Below, piece after piece: positions 26,097 through 35,657 of a DNA stretch of 64,000 nucleotides. Both the position numbers and the translations under genes were made by a program. Location: positions 1 to 64,000 of the forward strand of contig JAQUCP010000006.1 of the NCBI GenBank assembly GCA_028686135.1, written 5' to 3'. This stretch comes from UBA12481 sp012523435 (GTDB lineage Bacteria; Bacteroidota; Bacteroidia; Bacteroidales; UBA12481). How positions within the stretch are numbered: the stretch's first letter is position 1; the number at the start of each line of letters is the position of its first letter. Below the pieces are notes generated by a model. The model worked only from the letters and a program-made list of their open reading frames with translations, did not search any database and was not told where the DNA came from.

Positions 26097-26882
26097 ATGT
26101 TTACCAACCCCCTCCCCCATATGCCCAACCCCCACCCCACCGTAACCCACCTCGCTGACAACCACACCTCAAGCACCCGTATCCCTGGTACTATCCTCGC
26201 AGGTGCCCTCATCGTAATCACCCTCCTCACTGCCTTCGCCTGCCAACGCACCAGCAACCCCGTGTCTGAATGCCGCAGAGTACCTAACATCCATGTACTA
26301 GAACAAACACCCGGATATGCTAACATCGAAATTGAAATCCGTATGAAGGCCGGAATTACCTCCGTACCAGCATCTTTCGCCCTCTGGTCGGAAACCCAAA
26401 CCGGAATACCCACCACAATATACGTCACCTGCAAGGCAGCTAAAGGTTACGAGGGAAAAAACCTGAATAATAGCCAAGACCTGCCCGTTTGGAATAATGC
26501 CCGATCCCTGCAAAACCTCTACCCCGAATCACTTGAACTCGACGCCGTGACAACAGCTACACCATCCCGCAGCAGCTTCCTAATCCACTGGGAACCAGTA
26601 AACAATAACCCCTCCGATACCATCAACCTGTTCCTCGAAGTTAATGTTCCTTACGACTATAATAACTTCTATACCAGGAATATGGGCTCAAACGGACAGC
26701 CTTCCCTGATCTACGGAATATCCTTCGTAAACTCCCCCGATAGCCTCCTTATCACTAAAAATTTTCGCATCCTCGGACGAGGACACCACCTCGGTCAAAC
26801 CGACCAAATCTACCCCGACCTCACCGGAATGACCTCCTCCCTGGAAATCATCGAGGGAATGCTCGTGAAAAAAATTGAGTAA
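26097..26882 (+). CDS. unknown exported protein, possibly DUF2271-like
   Basis: The 261-residue product has a hydrophobic segment at about 29-48 followed by a cysteine (LLTAFACQRTS), so it may be a lipoprotein, although the lipobox is not canonical. The middle reads FALWSETQTG, then QDLPVWNN, LDAVTTATPSRS and FLIHWEPV. This order recalls periplasmic DUF2271-type domains, but I am not certain. Third codon positions are strongly biased to C, unlike most of the window. The true start may be a later ATG (26121). It precedes a GH127-like gene and may form part of the same transcript. Confidence 0.6.
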   Translation: MFTNPLPHMPNPHPTVTHLADNHTSSTRIPGTILAGALIVITLLTAFACQRTSNPVSECRRVPNIHVLEQTPGYANIEIEIRMKAGITSVPASFALWSETQTGIPTTIYVTCKAAKGYEGKNLNNSQDLPVWNNARSLQNLYPESLELDAVTTATPSRSSFLIHWEPVNNNPSDTINLFLEVNVPYDYNNFYTRNMGSNGQPSLIYGISFVNSPDSLLITKNFRILGRGHHLGQTDQIYPDLTGMTSSLEIIEGMLVKKIE

Positions 26883-27096
26883 CAAAACAACTATCACCCG
26901 AGAAAATAACCTCATCAGCATCCTGACCTGCCTCTCCGTGATCGGCTGTAGCCTGATCCTGGCCACCCTTACCAAATCAGCTAACGAAATCCTGATATAC
27001 AATGCCGGAATCAGCCTGATATGCCCCGTTGACCAGATCCAAACAATCGGTAATTCTCCCGAATTGCCTATTTTTGACTCTTGGAAAAACCATTAA
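26875..27096 (+). CDS. possible small membrane protein with TTG start
   Basis: This is a 73-codon frame with one hydrophobic segment (LISILTCLSVIGCSLILATL). It overlaps the previous gene by 8 nt, and its only possible start is TTG 26875. Its codon use shares the C-ending bias of the genes on both sides, and it fills most of an otherwise empty 226-bp gap. Nothing in it is recognised. A non-coding origin is possible. Confidence 0.4.
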   Translation: MSNKTTITRENNLISILTCLSVIGCSLILATLTKSANEILIYNAGISLICPVDQIQTIGNSPELPIFDSWKNH

Positions 27097-27108
27097 AAAC
27101 ATAGATTG

Positions 27109-29139
27109 ATGCGTACACCTCTTCTGATCACCGGCCTGCTGGCCATGACCATCTCCTGCAGCAAGCCGGAAGCCAACTACCCGACTAACAGGGAACCCTT
27201 GCAATCCAATGCATTCGTCCAACTGCCACTCGGCTCGGTGAAACCATCCGGTTGGCTCAAAACCCAACTCCAAATCCAGGCTAACGGCCTTCCAGGCCAT
27301 CTCGATGAGTACTGGCCTTCACTCACCACCTCAGCATGGCAGGGCGGCGACGGAGAAGCATGGGAACGAGGCCCCTACTACCTTGATGGATTAGTACCGC
27401 TCGCTTATCTACTTGATGATCAGCGATTAAAAGAAAAATCCCAGGTCTGGATCGAACATATCCTGGCCTCCGGCAAAGAGAGCGGATGGTTCGGACCAGA
27501 GAAAAACGAAGACCGATGGCCATTGGCTGTCGGACTTAAAGTGCTGAAAAGCTACTACGAGGGCAGCGGCGACGAGAGAGCACTCACGATGATCAAAAAT
27601 TATTTTCAGTATCTGGCCGAAAACGGGCCCGACTGGCCAAACAAGGAGTGGAGAGGTGTGCGGGCAATGGAAAATGCCACGACCGGATACTGGCTCTACC
27701 GCTTAACCGGTGACGAGCAGATCCTCAGCACGATACGCTCAATCGAAGAGAATAGTCGCTCCTGGAAAGAACAGTTTACCCAATTCCCCTGGGACTCCCT
27801 GGCCGCCCGCGAAGGCCGTATCCCCCATATCTGGGATGAAGTCGGACTAACTGCTCACGTTGTCAACGTTGCGATGGCCGTCAAATACCCGGGCATCTAT
27901 TCACAACAGTCAGGCGACCCATCCGACCTCCAAGCTTCATTCGAAGCTATCCGGAAACTGGATGATCACCACGGCCAAGTCGGCGGCCGATTCTCCGGCG
28001 ATGAACACCTCAGCGGCCGGAATCCTGCCCAGGGTACCGAAATGTGCGCCGTTGTTGAGTATATGTATTCTATCGAAGAACTAATCGAGGTTACCGGGAA
28101 AATCGACCTGGCCGACCGGTTGGAAGTGCTGGCATTCAATAGCTTACCCGGAACCTGCACCCCCGATTACTGGGGACATCAGTACGATCAGCAAGCCAAC
28201 CAGGTGCTCGTTTCAGTTGCCCCACGCCAATGGTCGAGCAACAACCCCGAATCCAATATCTTTGGTACCGAACCCTACTTCGGATGCTGTACCGCTAACG
28301 GACATCAGGGCTGGCCAAAGTTTGCCCAGTCACTCTGGATGGCCTCCCCAGATGGCGGCCTCGCCGCAATCAGCTACGCCCCCTCAACAGTTAATGCATT
28401 AGCTGGCAAACAGATCCCCGTGAAAATCGAGGTAATCACAAACTATCCGTTCGAGGAAAATATTGTCATCCATGTCAACCCTGAGAAAAAAGCCTCCTTC
28501 CCCATCTACCTCCGGATCCCGGCATGGACTAACAACCCAACGGTGACAGTGAACGGCGAAGCTGTCTCCGCTACAGCAGGCGAATTCCTCGTGATCAACC
28601 GGAAATGGTCGGCCGACGACCGTATCGAACTTAACCTCACCAGCCCCATCCGTACCGAACGACGCTATAATAACTCCGTCGCCGTGGCCAAAGGCCCACT
28701 CTATTTCAGCCTCAGAATCCCAAAAACCTATACCCCGGTTACCCTGAAATATAATTATGACTATATGGGCTCCACCGACTGGCAGATCGAACCCGCAGCA
28801 AACTGGAACTACGGCTTGCTGATCGATCCGGAAAATCCGGCTGATCATTTTGAAATAGCCACCAACCCGATCGGCGCATACCCATTCGGAGATGCAGGAG
28901 ATCCTGTATATAACGCCACTACTCAATCATTTGACACCCTGAGAGAAAACCCTCCTATCATCCTCAAAACCAAAGGAGTAATCATTCCCGACTGGGGCAT
29001 GTCGGAGTTTAGCGCCGCAGCTCCTCCCTACTCCCCAGTCACCCTGCCGGAAGAAGCCCGGCAGCAGGTTGAAGAGATCGAACTGGTCCCGTACGCCTCA
29101 GCGCGACTGAGACTTAGCGAGATCCCCGTGGTGAAATAA
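27109..29139 (+). CDS. GH127-like (DUF1680) glycoside hydrolase, lipoprotein
   Basis: The 676-residue protein has a lipoprotein signal (cleavage before C17 in MTISC), then an alpha/alpha-barrel catalytic domain and C-terminal beta domains. The family zinc site is visible: E311-x-C313 (GTEMCAVVEYM) and C393-C394 (FGCCTANGHQG), like Glu338, Cys340, Cys417 and Cys418 of Bifidobacterium HypBA1. E299 in SGDEHLSG is a candidate acid/base. HypBA1 is a beta-L-arabinofuranosidase; the substrate here may differ. It would be anchored to the envelope. ATG 27109 is chosen over the TTG immediately before it. It reads into the next gene after 26 bp. Confidence 0.85.
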   Translation: MRTPLLITGLLAMTISCSKPEANYPTNREPLQSNAFVQLPLGSVKPSGWLKTQLQIQANGLPGHLDEYWPSLTTSAWQGGDGEAWERGPYYLDGLVPLAYLLDDQRLKEKSQVWIEHILASGKESGWFGPEKNEDRWPLAVGLKVLKSYYEGSGDERALTMIKNYFQYLAENGPDWPNKEWRGVRAMENATTGYWLYRLTGDEQILSTIRSIEENSRSWKEQFTQFPWDSLAAREGRIPHIWDEVGLTAHVVNVAMAVKYPGIYSQQSGDPSDLQASFEAIRKLDDHHGQVGGRFSGDEHLSGRNPAQGTEMCAVVEYMYSIEELIEVTGKIDLADRLEVLAFNSLPGTCTPDYWGHQYDQQANQVLVSVAPRQWSSNNPESNIFGTEPYFGCCTANGHQGWPKFAQSLWMASPDGGLAAISYAPSTVNALAGKQIPVKIEVITNYPFEENIVIHVNPEKKASFPIYLRIPAWTNNPTVTVNGEAVSATAGEFLVINRKWSADDRIELNLTSPIRTERRYNNSVAVAKGPLYFSLRIPKTYTPVTLKYNYDYMGSTDWQIEPAANWNYGLLIDPENPADHFEIATNPIGAYPFGDAGDPVYNATTQSFDTLRENPPIILKTKGVIIPDWGMSEFSAAAPPYSPVTLPEEARQQVEEIELVPYASARLRLSEIPVVK

Positions 29140-29165
29140 TAAAGCAGTAATCCCTCCTCTCTGTC

Positions 29166-31622
29166 ATGGAAAAAAGGATCAGATCAAAGATTGTCTCATC
29201 AGCAACGTTAAGCCTGCTGCTTGTTCTGGTCTTAATGACCACAGGATGTGACCAGAGAGGAATTGAATGGAAAACAGACCAGTTTCAGGTCCGGATCTCA
29301 TCAAAAGGTTTAGTAACAGGTCTTTATCATATCCAATCAGGAGATAATTACCTGTACGACAAGCAAACAACACCGCTGATGCAGATCTGGAAAGATTCTG
29401 CCTACCTGCTCCCAATCAAAGCTCGATTAGAGGCAGGTACCAGAACCCTGATCCTGGATTTTCCCTCCGCAATAACCGCCAGAATTGAAGCCAGAGAGAA
29501 AGAATCCCACCTCACTTTTACCCTCCTGGAGATTTCTGGAGCGGACTCTTTAGACCTGATTGTGTGGGGACCCTATCCAACCATTATCTCCGAAACCATT
29601 GGTGAAACCGTCGGGGTAGTGAGAGATTCAGTGTTTGCTATTGGTATTCAAGCACTTAATCTCAAAACCCTTGGCGGTTTCCCAACCGCGGAGAGCGATA
29701 TAGAGCCCTCGTATGACATCTTCGAATCCGGCAACCTCATCGATATTGCCGATTCCATCAAGATCTTTTACCGGGGTCAGACAGCCCGGAAAGAGCCGTT
29801 TGGAAGCGTTCTGCAGGCCTATTGCCGTAACCGGAACCAGGATCGGATCATCCAAAACTGGGGTCATGAACACTATCTGGCTCCGGCTTTCGATGATGGT
29901 GGCGTGATCGGCACCTCGATAGCCCTGTTCGGCTGTCAGGCCAATCAAGCCCTGTCAACCATCGGACAAATAGAGCTGGCCGAAGGACTTCCCCATCCCA
30001 TGCTCGGTGATGAGTGGGCTAAGACAGCCCAAGAAGCCACTGCAGCCTATCTGATCATGAACTTCGGTATTGACGATTTCGAAGATGCCCTGGAGCTCAC
30101 AAAACAAGCGGGGCTTCGCTACCTCTATCATGAAGGGCCTTTCGAAACTTGGGGCCACTTTAAGCTGAACAGCAGACAGTTTCCGGAAAACTGGGAGACC
30201 ATGAAGCTGATGGTTGAACGGGCCGCCGAAGAAAATATCCTGATCGGAGTACACACGCTCTCAAACTTCATCACCACCAACGACCCTTATGTGACCCCAG
30301 TGCCGGATTCCCGACTGGCAAAGGTTGGGGAGACAACTCTGACTAAAGGCATATCGCCATCTGAAACCACCATCGAAATTGCCGATCCTCAATTCTTTAA
30401 CCAGATGGACAACAACACTCTCCGGGCGGCTGTGATCGGTAATGAAATTATTCGTTATCAAGAAGTTACTAAAGAATCCGCCTGGAAACTTTTGGGATGC
30501 CAACGGGGTGCTTTCGGAACCAAAGCCTCAGCACAGGAGGCCGGAACTGCTATCGCTAAACTCATTGATCATCCTTACCAGACCTTCCTATCGAACAATG
30601 AGTTATCAGAAGAAATCACCCTTCGAATCGCCGATTTTTTTAATCAGACTGGCTGCCGTCAGATTTCGTTCGACGGACTCGAAGGAAACTGGTCGACCGG
30701 CATGGGCCAGTACGGTCGGCAACGTTTTACTCAGATATGGTACGACAACCTCAAGCCCGAACTCCAAGGGCGGGTGATCACCGATGCCAGCAATCCGGGG
30801 CACTATTTCTGGCACCTATTTACCCGGATGAACTGGGGTGAACCCTGGTACGCGGGATTCAGGGAGAGCCAAACCCAATTACGTCTGCTTAACCAACTCT
30901 ATTTCAAGAGGAACCTGATACCAGCCATGCTGGGCTGGTTCAAAATGACAGCCGAAACAAGTCCGGAAGACGTGGATTGGCTCCTGGCCCGATCAGCCGG
31001 ATTTGATGCCGGTTTTGCCCTAGTCACCTCTCTGGATGCTGTTAAACAGAATGGTTTCTCTCAGCGGATTCTGGATGCGATCAAACGTTGGGAGCTAGCG
31101 CGAATGTCAAAAGCTTTCCCCGCGGAAATCCAGGAAGAGCTTCAGGATATCAAAAAAGAATTCCGGCTGGAACCAGACGGCCCAACCGGTTGGAACCTGT
31201 ACCCTTACACCATTTGGAGGGGTGAACTTTTCCGAGAAGCCACCAGTAGCAGAGCGGGCGACTCAATTAGCCTTGAAATCGAAAACCCTAACCCCGATCA
31301 ACCTGTCAGGTTTATCCTCTCGTCCGGTGCAGAAAACGCGCTCTCCGGCATCTCCTTGGTGATTGATGGCCGGCAAATCACGTTGCCATTAAACCTCCCG
31401 GCTAATCACCACCTTCGATATGAAGGCGGTAGCTATCTTTATCTGTACGACCAGAACTGGAACCTGCTGGAAGCAGGACGCATGACTCAATACGAAGTAA
31501 CCCTATCGCAGGGCAGGCATCAGATTGGTTTCGCCGCAATATTCAATCAATCTAACTTTGATAAAGGGGTGAAAATCGAGATAAAAACCGAAGGGTTACC
31601 TTATCAGCTGAGCCCTCATTAA
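29166..31622 (+). CDS. large lipoprotein, probable unclassified glycoside hydrolase
   Basis: The 818-residue lipoprotein (TTGC, Cys28) has a beta-rich N-terminal third, then a probable TIM barrel (from about 290: EATAAYLIMNFG, AGLRYLYHEGPF, ENILIGVHTLSNF) with CRQISFDGLEG near 495-506 providing a likely catalytic Asp, and a C-terminal beta domain. The barrel is interrupted at about 388-465 by a beta-rich insert (TLTKGISPSETTIEI, GNEIIRYQEV, GCQRGAFGT) of a type also seen in viral and phage structural proteins. I cannot name a GH family. It follows the GH127-like gene by 26 bp and is probably co-expressed with it. Confidence 0.7.
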   Translation: MEKRIRSKIVSSATLSLLLVLVLMTTGCDQRGIEWKTDQFQVRISSKGLVTGLYHIQSGDNYLYDKQTTPLMQIWKDSAYLLPIKARLEAGTRTLILDFPSAITARIEAREKESHLTFTLLEISGADSLDLIVWGPYPTIISETIGETVGVVRDSVFAIGIQALNLKTLGGFPTAESDIEPSYDIFESGNLIDIADSIKIFYRGQTARKEPFGSVLQAYCRNRNQDRIIQNWGHEHYLAPAFDDGGVIGTSIALFGCQANQALSTIGQIELAEGLPHPMLGDEWAKTAQEATAAYLIMNFGIDDFEDALELTKQAGLRYLYHEGPFETWGHFKLNSRQFPENWETMKLMVERAAEENILIGVHTLSNFITTNDPYVTPVPDSRLAKVGETTLTKGISPSETTIEIADPQFFNQMDNNTLRAAVIGNEIIRYQEVTKESAWKLLGCQRGAFGTKASAQEAGTAIAKLIDHPYQTFLSNNELSEEITLRIADFFNQTGCRQISFDGLEGNWSTGMGQYGRQRFTQIWYDNLKPELQGRVITDASNPGHYFWHLFTRMNWGEPWYAGFRESQTQLRLLNQLYFKRNLIPAMLGWFKMTAETSPEDVDWLLARSAGFDAGFALVTSLDAVKQNGFSQRILDAIKRWELARMSKAFPAEIQEELQDIKKEFRLEPDGPTGWNLYPYTIWRGELFREATSSRAGDSISLEIENPNPDQPVRFILSSGAENALSGISLVIDGRQITLPLNLPANHHLRYEGGSYLYLYDQNWNLLEAGRMTQYEVTLSQGRHQIGFAAIFNQSNFDKGVKIEIKTEGLPYQLSPH

Positions 31623-31704
31623 GAGTTGGGGTATCTTTTCCCAACCAGCTGAAAACCTGGGGATAATAAGAAAGATAGCCACAAAATCTCTGTGTGCATA
31701 AACG

Positions 31705-32783
31705 ATGGATACTCCTTACGGGTCAAATGGGCAAATCACTCTCCTCCTGATCATTCTCCTCCTGGGAATGGTCGCCTGGCTGACCGTTGAGGTTCGGCAT
31801 CACAACAGAAACCTAAAAAAGATTCCGCTGCGAATTACCGTTTCCGGTACCCGGGGCAAAACCACTGTAGTCCGCTCCCTGGCATCAATACTGCGATTGG
31901 CAGGTTACCAGGTACTGGCCAAAACAACCGGATCAGAGGCACGGTTGATCCTCCCAGATGGTACAGAAGAACCAATCAAAAGGCACGGTCTCACAACCAT
32001 CATGGAACAAAAGAAGCTGGTTAATAAAGCGAAACAGCTCCAAGCGCAGTGCGTCATCGCCGAGATCATGAGCATCCAGCCGACTAACCATTTGGTGGAA
32101 ACTCAACAGCTACTGAAACCCCAAATGACCCTCCTGACTAATTTTCGAACCGATCACACCGATGTTGTTCCCGATCGTCAGGAAGCTATTACAGCAGTCT
32201 TCGCCAACGATGTTTTTCCCGGCTCAGCTATCATCCTTCCGGAAACCGAAGCCAACCCCCAAATCCGAGAAGCTATCGATAACAAAAAGGCCCGACTGAT
32301 CATGGCCAAATCCGGAATCCATTCGACTATTAACCTTCCGGATAACGTGCTGGAGAAGCAGATTGCATCCAATCTTGATCTGGTCACAACTGCAGCATTG
32401 GAACTGGGTATCGAACCCGATGTCATCGCCAAAGGGATAGCCCTGGCAAAGATGGATATTGGCAACCCACTGATATTCAGTATTAAAGAACGGGATAAAA
32501 ATCTGTGGTTCATTAATGCCTTTGCTGCCAATGATCCCCAATCCACCCGACAGCTGGTCGAACAGACAGAAGCATTGCTATCTGCAGAGTCCGGTAGCCG
32601 GATTGCCCTACTGTCGCTGCGATCGGATCGTGGCGAGCGGAGCTTGCAGTGGCTACGATACCTGAGAGGTGAAGGACGGGAGCTTTTTGAAAAAGTGTAC
32701 CTTGTTGGCGGACACGCTCAGGTGTTAAAACGAAGCCTACCAACGGCCGTTCTGGTAAAGCAGGATGATCCCCGGGAGCTAAC
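31705..32783 (+). CDS. pgsB: poly-gamma-glutamate synthase PgsB/CapB-type amide ligase (3' end in gap)
   Basis: The product has an N-terminal membrane segment (about 9-28) and a Mur-ligase-like ATP-grasping core with P-loop VSGTRGKTT (about 47-55), IMSIQPTNH and TNFRTDHTDV. It matches PgsB/CapB, the ligase that joins glutamates through gamma-carboxyl groups at the membrane. 359 residues are visible; family members are around 390-400, so about 35 residues are missing in the N run. An open frame continuing through the Ns to 33177 is an artefact. It starts 82 bp after the previous gene. Confidence 0.9.
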
Positions 32784-32883
32784 NNNNNNNNNNNNNNNNN
32801 NNNNNNNNNNNNNNNNNNNNNNNNNNNNNNNNNNNNNNNNNNNNNNNNNNNNNNNNNNNNNNNNNNNNNNNNNNNNNNNNNNN
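32784..32883. other. assembly gap, 100 Ns
   Basis: This is a run of exactly 100 N, which is the usual placeholder for a gap of unknown size. It removes the end of pgsB and the start of pgsW and is long enough in reality to hide a pgsC gene (about 450 bp). Confidence 0.98.
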
Positions 32884-32884
32884 C

Positions 32885-33664
32885 ACAGTCAATCCCAACT
32901 TTGCCGTTCTCGTGGTGAGGCTTTTACGTCAGGCGGGAGTCGAACCCGGGGATACTATCGCCATCAACTGCTCCGGGTCGTTCCCTGCTTTGATGGTGGC
33001 CTCGATCTCGGCTGCCCAGTCGCTAAATCTGATACCCAGAACGATCCTGTCGATCGGATCCTCCTCTTTTGGGGCCTCGAATCCCGACTTAACCATTGCA
33101 GATCAATATCGATTACTTCAGCAGGCAGGAATGATCAATTATCCACCGCTGGCCTGGTCGTTCGGCGGCGAGACTGACAGCGGCGAAGAGTTTGCTCCAG
33201 AAGTTGTTAGTTCAATACGCAGCCGTATGCATAGATTCGGTCTGCTCTGTTTAGAAGAGACTGTGTTGAAATCCATTGTCAGGGAAAGACTTCAGCTCTT
33301 TGAAGGAACAAATTCCGGCCATCTTTCCGCCTTCATTAACACTGGCGGCAGTTTGGCCAGCATGGGAACCAGTCCATTGATCCTGAAAGTCAAGCCCGGA
33401 CTGATCCGCCGCAGCCGGCTTCCGGAGCGGGATGAGCAGGGCTTGATTTTTGCGATGCTCGAGCGTGACATCCCGGTCATTCATTTGCTGTATATCAAAG
33501 GGTTAGCAAAAGAATACCATCTTCCATGGGATCCGGTTAAGTCACCTTCCTATCAGGCTTCGCCAGCTGCTCCCGGTTGGATCATCCTGCTGCTGGCTCT
33601 CTTAGCCCTGATCCATTTTATCTGGATTCTAATACGCTTTAGGCTGCTCAAAAACAGGAATTAA
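32885..33664 (+). CDS. pgsW: poly-gamma-glutamate system protein PgsW (5' end in gap)
   Basis: The first complete codon after the gap already reads in frame (TVNPNFAVLVVRLLRQAGVEPGD). The gene therefore begins inside the gap, not at the GTG 32912. The remaining 259 residues match the PgsW family: SGSFPALMVASISAAQ, IGSSSFGASNPDLT, and FINTGGSLASMG, with one C-terminal membrane helix (about 218-240 of the visible part). PgsW accompanies PgsB/PgsC in several phyla; its activity is not known to me. It is followed by a gene with its own strong promoter. Confidence 0.85.
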   Translation, partial: TVNPNFAVLVVRLLRQAGVEPGDTIAINCSGSFPALMVASISAAQSLNLIPRTILSIGSSSFGASNPDLTIADQYRLLQQAGMINYPPLAWSFGGETDSGEEFAPEVVSSIRSRMHRFGLLCLEETVLKSIVRERLQLFEGTNSGHLSAFINTGGSLASMGTSPLILKVKPGLIRRSRLPERDEQGLIFAMLERDIPVIHLLYIKGLAKEYHLPWDPVKSPSYQASPAAPGWIILLLALLALIHFIWILIRFRLLKNRN

Positions 33665-33667
33665 GCG

Positions 33668-33697
33668 TTGTGCACTACCCTTTCTTTGATATCTTTG
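33668..33697 (+). promoter_or_regulatory. promoter of the DUF6305-permease-hydrolase operon
   Basis: TTG (33668-33670), a 19-bp spacer and TATCTTTG (33690-33697): exact consensus, 22 bp before the ATG at 33720. It shows that the downstream genes can be expressed apart from pgsB-pgsW. Confidence 0.75.
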
Positions 33698-33719
33698 GGT
33701 TATCTTATAACTAAAAATT

Positions 33720-34322
33720 ATGAAAAGTCTGATCCAAGCCTGCAGTATTACGCTGATTATTTGCTCTTTACTAACCTTCGGACATCTGTCTGTTCAGGCT
33801 CAGACAGCCCAAGAGCCCGTTCTGCTCACCTCTTGTGGACAAAGCCCCGGGCCGGTACGTTTGAAGGTATTCATGCAGCGTTTAAAGATTGATTTTGAAT
33901 ACAATGCACTGGCTACGGCTGCCGACTTGGCCGCGAAAAAGAAAGAGGACAAGCCGTACAAATCGGTGATCATTGTAACCGGTGCCAGTTTAAAAGGGAT
34001 GGGAGCTGCCGGTGTTTCGGTGGATGATGAGTTAGCCCGTACCAAGGCCCTGATCGAGGAGGCCCGCAAACAGGGCATCACGGTCATCGGATCTCATATC
34101 GAGGGTATGGCGCGACGCTCGCAAGGAGCTTCGTCGGGGGACAATTCGGACGAGTTATCCATAGATGCCGTTTGCCCGAACTCCGATTTTATGATTGTCA
34201 AACAGGAAGGTGATTCCGACAAGCGGTTCACCAATATCTCGACCAGCAAAAAGATCCCGTTGCTGCTATTTGATCTCAACAACGAGATGCTCGATTTACT
34301 CAAGAAGGTTTATAACAAATAG
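33720..34322 (+). CDS. DUF6305 family exported protein
   Basis: The 200-residue protein has a signal peptide (cleavage near VQAQT). The mature part looks like a Rossmann-type alpha/beta domain: EPVLLTSCGQSPGPVRLKVF, YKSVIIVTGASLKGMGAAG and QGITVIGSHIEGMARR. It resembles DUF6305 proteins; as I recall these tend to occur with PgsW and DctM-like permeases, which is the case here. A periplasmic solute-binding or sensing role for the permease is a reasonable inference; nothing biochemical is known to me. Confidence 0.78.
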   Translation: MKSLIQACSITLIICSLLTFGHLSVQAQTAQEPVLLTSCGQSPGPVRLKVFMQRLKIDFEYNALATAADLAAKKKEDKPYKSVIIVTGASLKGMGAAGVSVDDELARTKALIEEARKQGITVIGSHIEGMARRSQGASSGDNSDELSIDAVCPNSDFMIVKQEGDSDKRFTNISTSKKIPLLLFDLNNEMLDLLKKVYNK

Positions 34323-34330
34323 TTACAACC

Positions 34331-35626
34331 GTGAGTATGACCACCTTTTCGGCCATTATCCTGGGGGTGATGGTCGTGGTTTATATCATTTCGCTCCGGT
34401 TTAAGCTCTCCACCGAGCTAGCCATGTTGTTAGCCGCCCTGGCTGGAGCGCTGGCGGCTGGTCATGGAATACCGGCGAGGCACATCGCGGAAGGATCAAT
34501 TACCTATCTGGATATCAACCTGATATTCATCAGCGCCACCCTCTTCATGAATATCCTGAAAGAGTCGGGAGGCATTGCCTTTGCTGTTCGATCAATCATT
34601 AAAACCTTTCACCGCAGCCGGGTGCTGCTGCTGATCCTCCTCACCCTGCTCCTGCTCATTCCTGGGGCTCTGACAGGAGCTGGCAGCGTCACCGTCCTGA
34701 TTACTGGTGGAATGGTGGCTATTGTACTGGGATACATGGGGATATCAAAACTACGGATTGCAGCCATCGTCTTCCTGATTGCCGGGTTGAGTGCTGCAGC
34801 CCCACCGGTAAGTCTCTGGGCGATGATGACAGCCGCTGGAGTTAACATGCCCTACGTCGGGTTTTTCCTGCCCCTGTTGATTCCTTGCGTGATCGGGGCC
34901 CTGTTTACCGTTTTTTACCTCGGATGGAAAGGTCACCCAGTCGATGTAGAGAAGGCCCTGACCGAACTACCGGAGCCGCCACAGAAAATGAACTGGATGA
35001 GAATCATCATCCCATTCTTGCTATTCTTCGGACTAATTTTCATCGGTCGTAAATGGCCGCACGATACACCAGTGATCGGGATGCCACTGATGTTTCTGTT
35101 AGCCGCCCTCGCCTCCTATCTCCTTTCCCCCGTTAAAGTTGACCTCTTTCGAATATCATCCGACACCATCAAACAGCTATTGCCGCTGATTGGAACCCTT
35201 ACTTGTGTTGGGATTCTCGTACAAATCATGACTCTGACCGGTGTCCGCGGATTGCTGGCCATCACCTTCATCACCCTGCCGGCTTACCTGGTCATCGGTA
35301 GTCTCTTCTTCTTCCTGCCTATCACGGAATCCGTGCTGATGTACGGTGCAGCAGCCGTTTTTGGCGTGCCCCTGGTACTATTGTTTAATGCGATGGGCAT
35401 GAACCCTATCGTAGCCCTGGCCGGGATGAGCGTCATCTGGCCCCTGGGCGATGCCCTCCCCCCAACGGCGATCATCGGCAGGCTCACCGTCGATGTGGTC
35501 GGTGCTAAAGAGAAGTACGGACACTTTCTGAAGAAATGTATTGTCCCGGCTATCGTCATCTCTATCATTGGAACACTGATGGTCATTTACAGCAAACAGC
35601 TTGGATTTTTAACAGGAATAAATTAA
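34331..35626 (+). CDS. DctM-like (TRAP-type large subunit/ion transporter superfamily) permease
   Basis: The product of about 430 residues has 11-12 membrane segments and the layout of the ion-transporter superfamily. There are two pseudo-repeated halves (ALTGAGSVTVLITGGMV in the first and FLPITESVLMYGAAAVFGV, then PLGDALPPTAIIGR, in the second), like DctM, the large subunit of sodium-driven TRAP transporters. No DctQ and no classical DctP binding protein is adjacent; the DUF6305 protein and the 51-residue protein may fill these roles. GTG 34331 follows the DUF6305 stop by 8 bp; ATG 34337 is an equally good start. Confidence 0.82.
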   Translation: MSMTTFSAIILGVMVVVYIISLRFKLSTELAMLLAALAGALAAGHGIPARHIAEGSITYLDINLIFISATLFMNILKESGGIAFAVRSIIKTFHRSRVLLLILLTLLLLIPGALTGAGSVTVLITGGMVAIVLGYMGISKLRIAAIVFLIAGLSAAAPPVSLWAMMTAAGVNMPYVGFFLPLLIPCVIGALFTVFYLGWKGHPVDVEKALTELPEPPQKMNWMRIIIPFLLFFGLIFIGRKWPHDTPVIGMPLMFLLAALASYLLSPVKVDLFRISSDTIKQLLPLIGTLTCVGILVQIMTLTGVRGLLAITFITLPAYLVIGSLFFFLPITESVLMYGAAAVFGVPLVLLFNAMGMNPIVALAGMSVIWPLGDALPPTAIIGRLTVDVVGAKEKYGHFLKKCIVPAIVISIIGTLMVIYSKQLGFLTGIN

Positions 35627-35657
35627 CCCGCGAACCGGTAGCAACCGAGAAAAGACA

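Noticed and set aside
31705..33177. A 490-codon frame running through the N gap.
   Set aside because: It reads PgsB before the gap and a nonsense frame of pgsW after it; the real pgsW frame is different and gives a family match.
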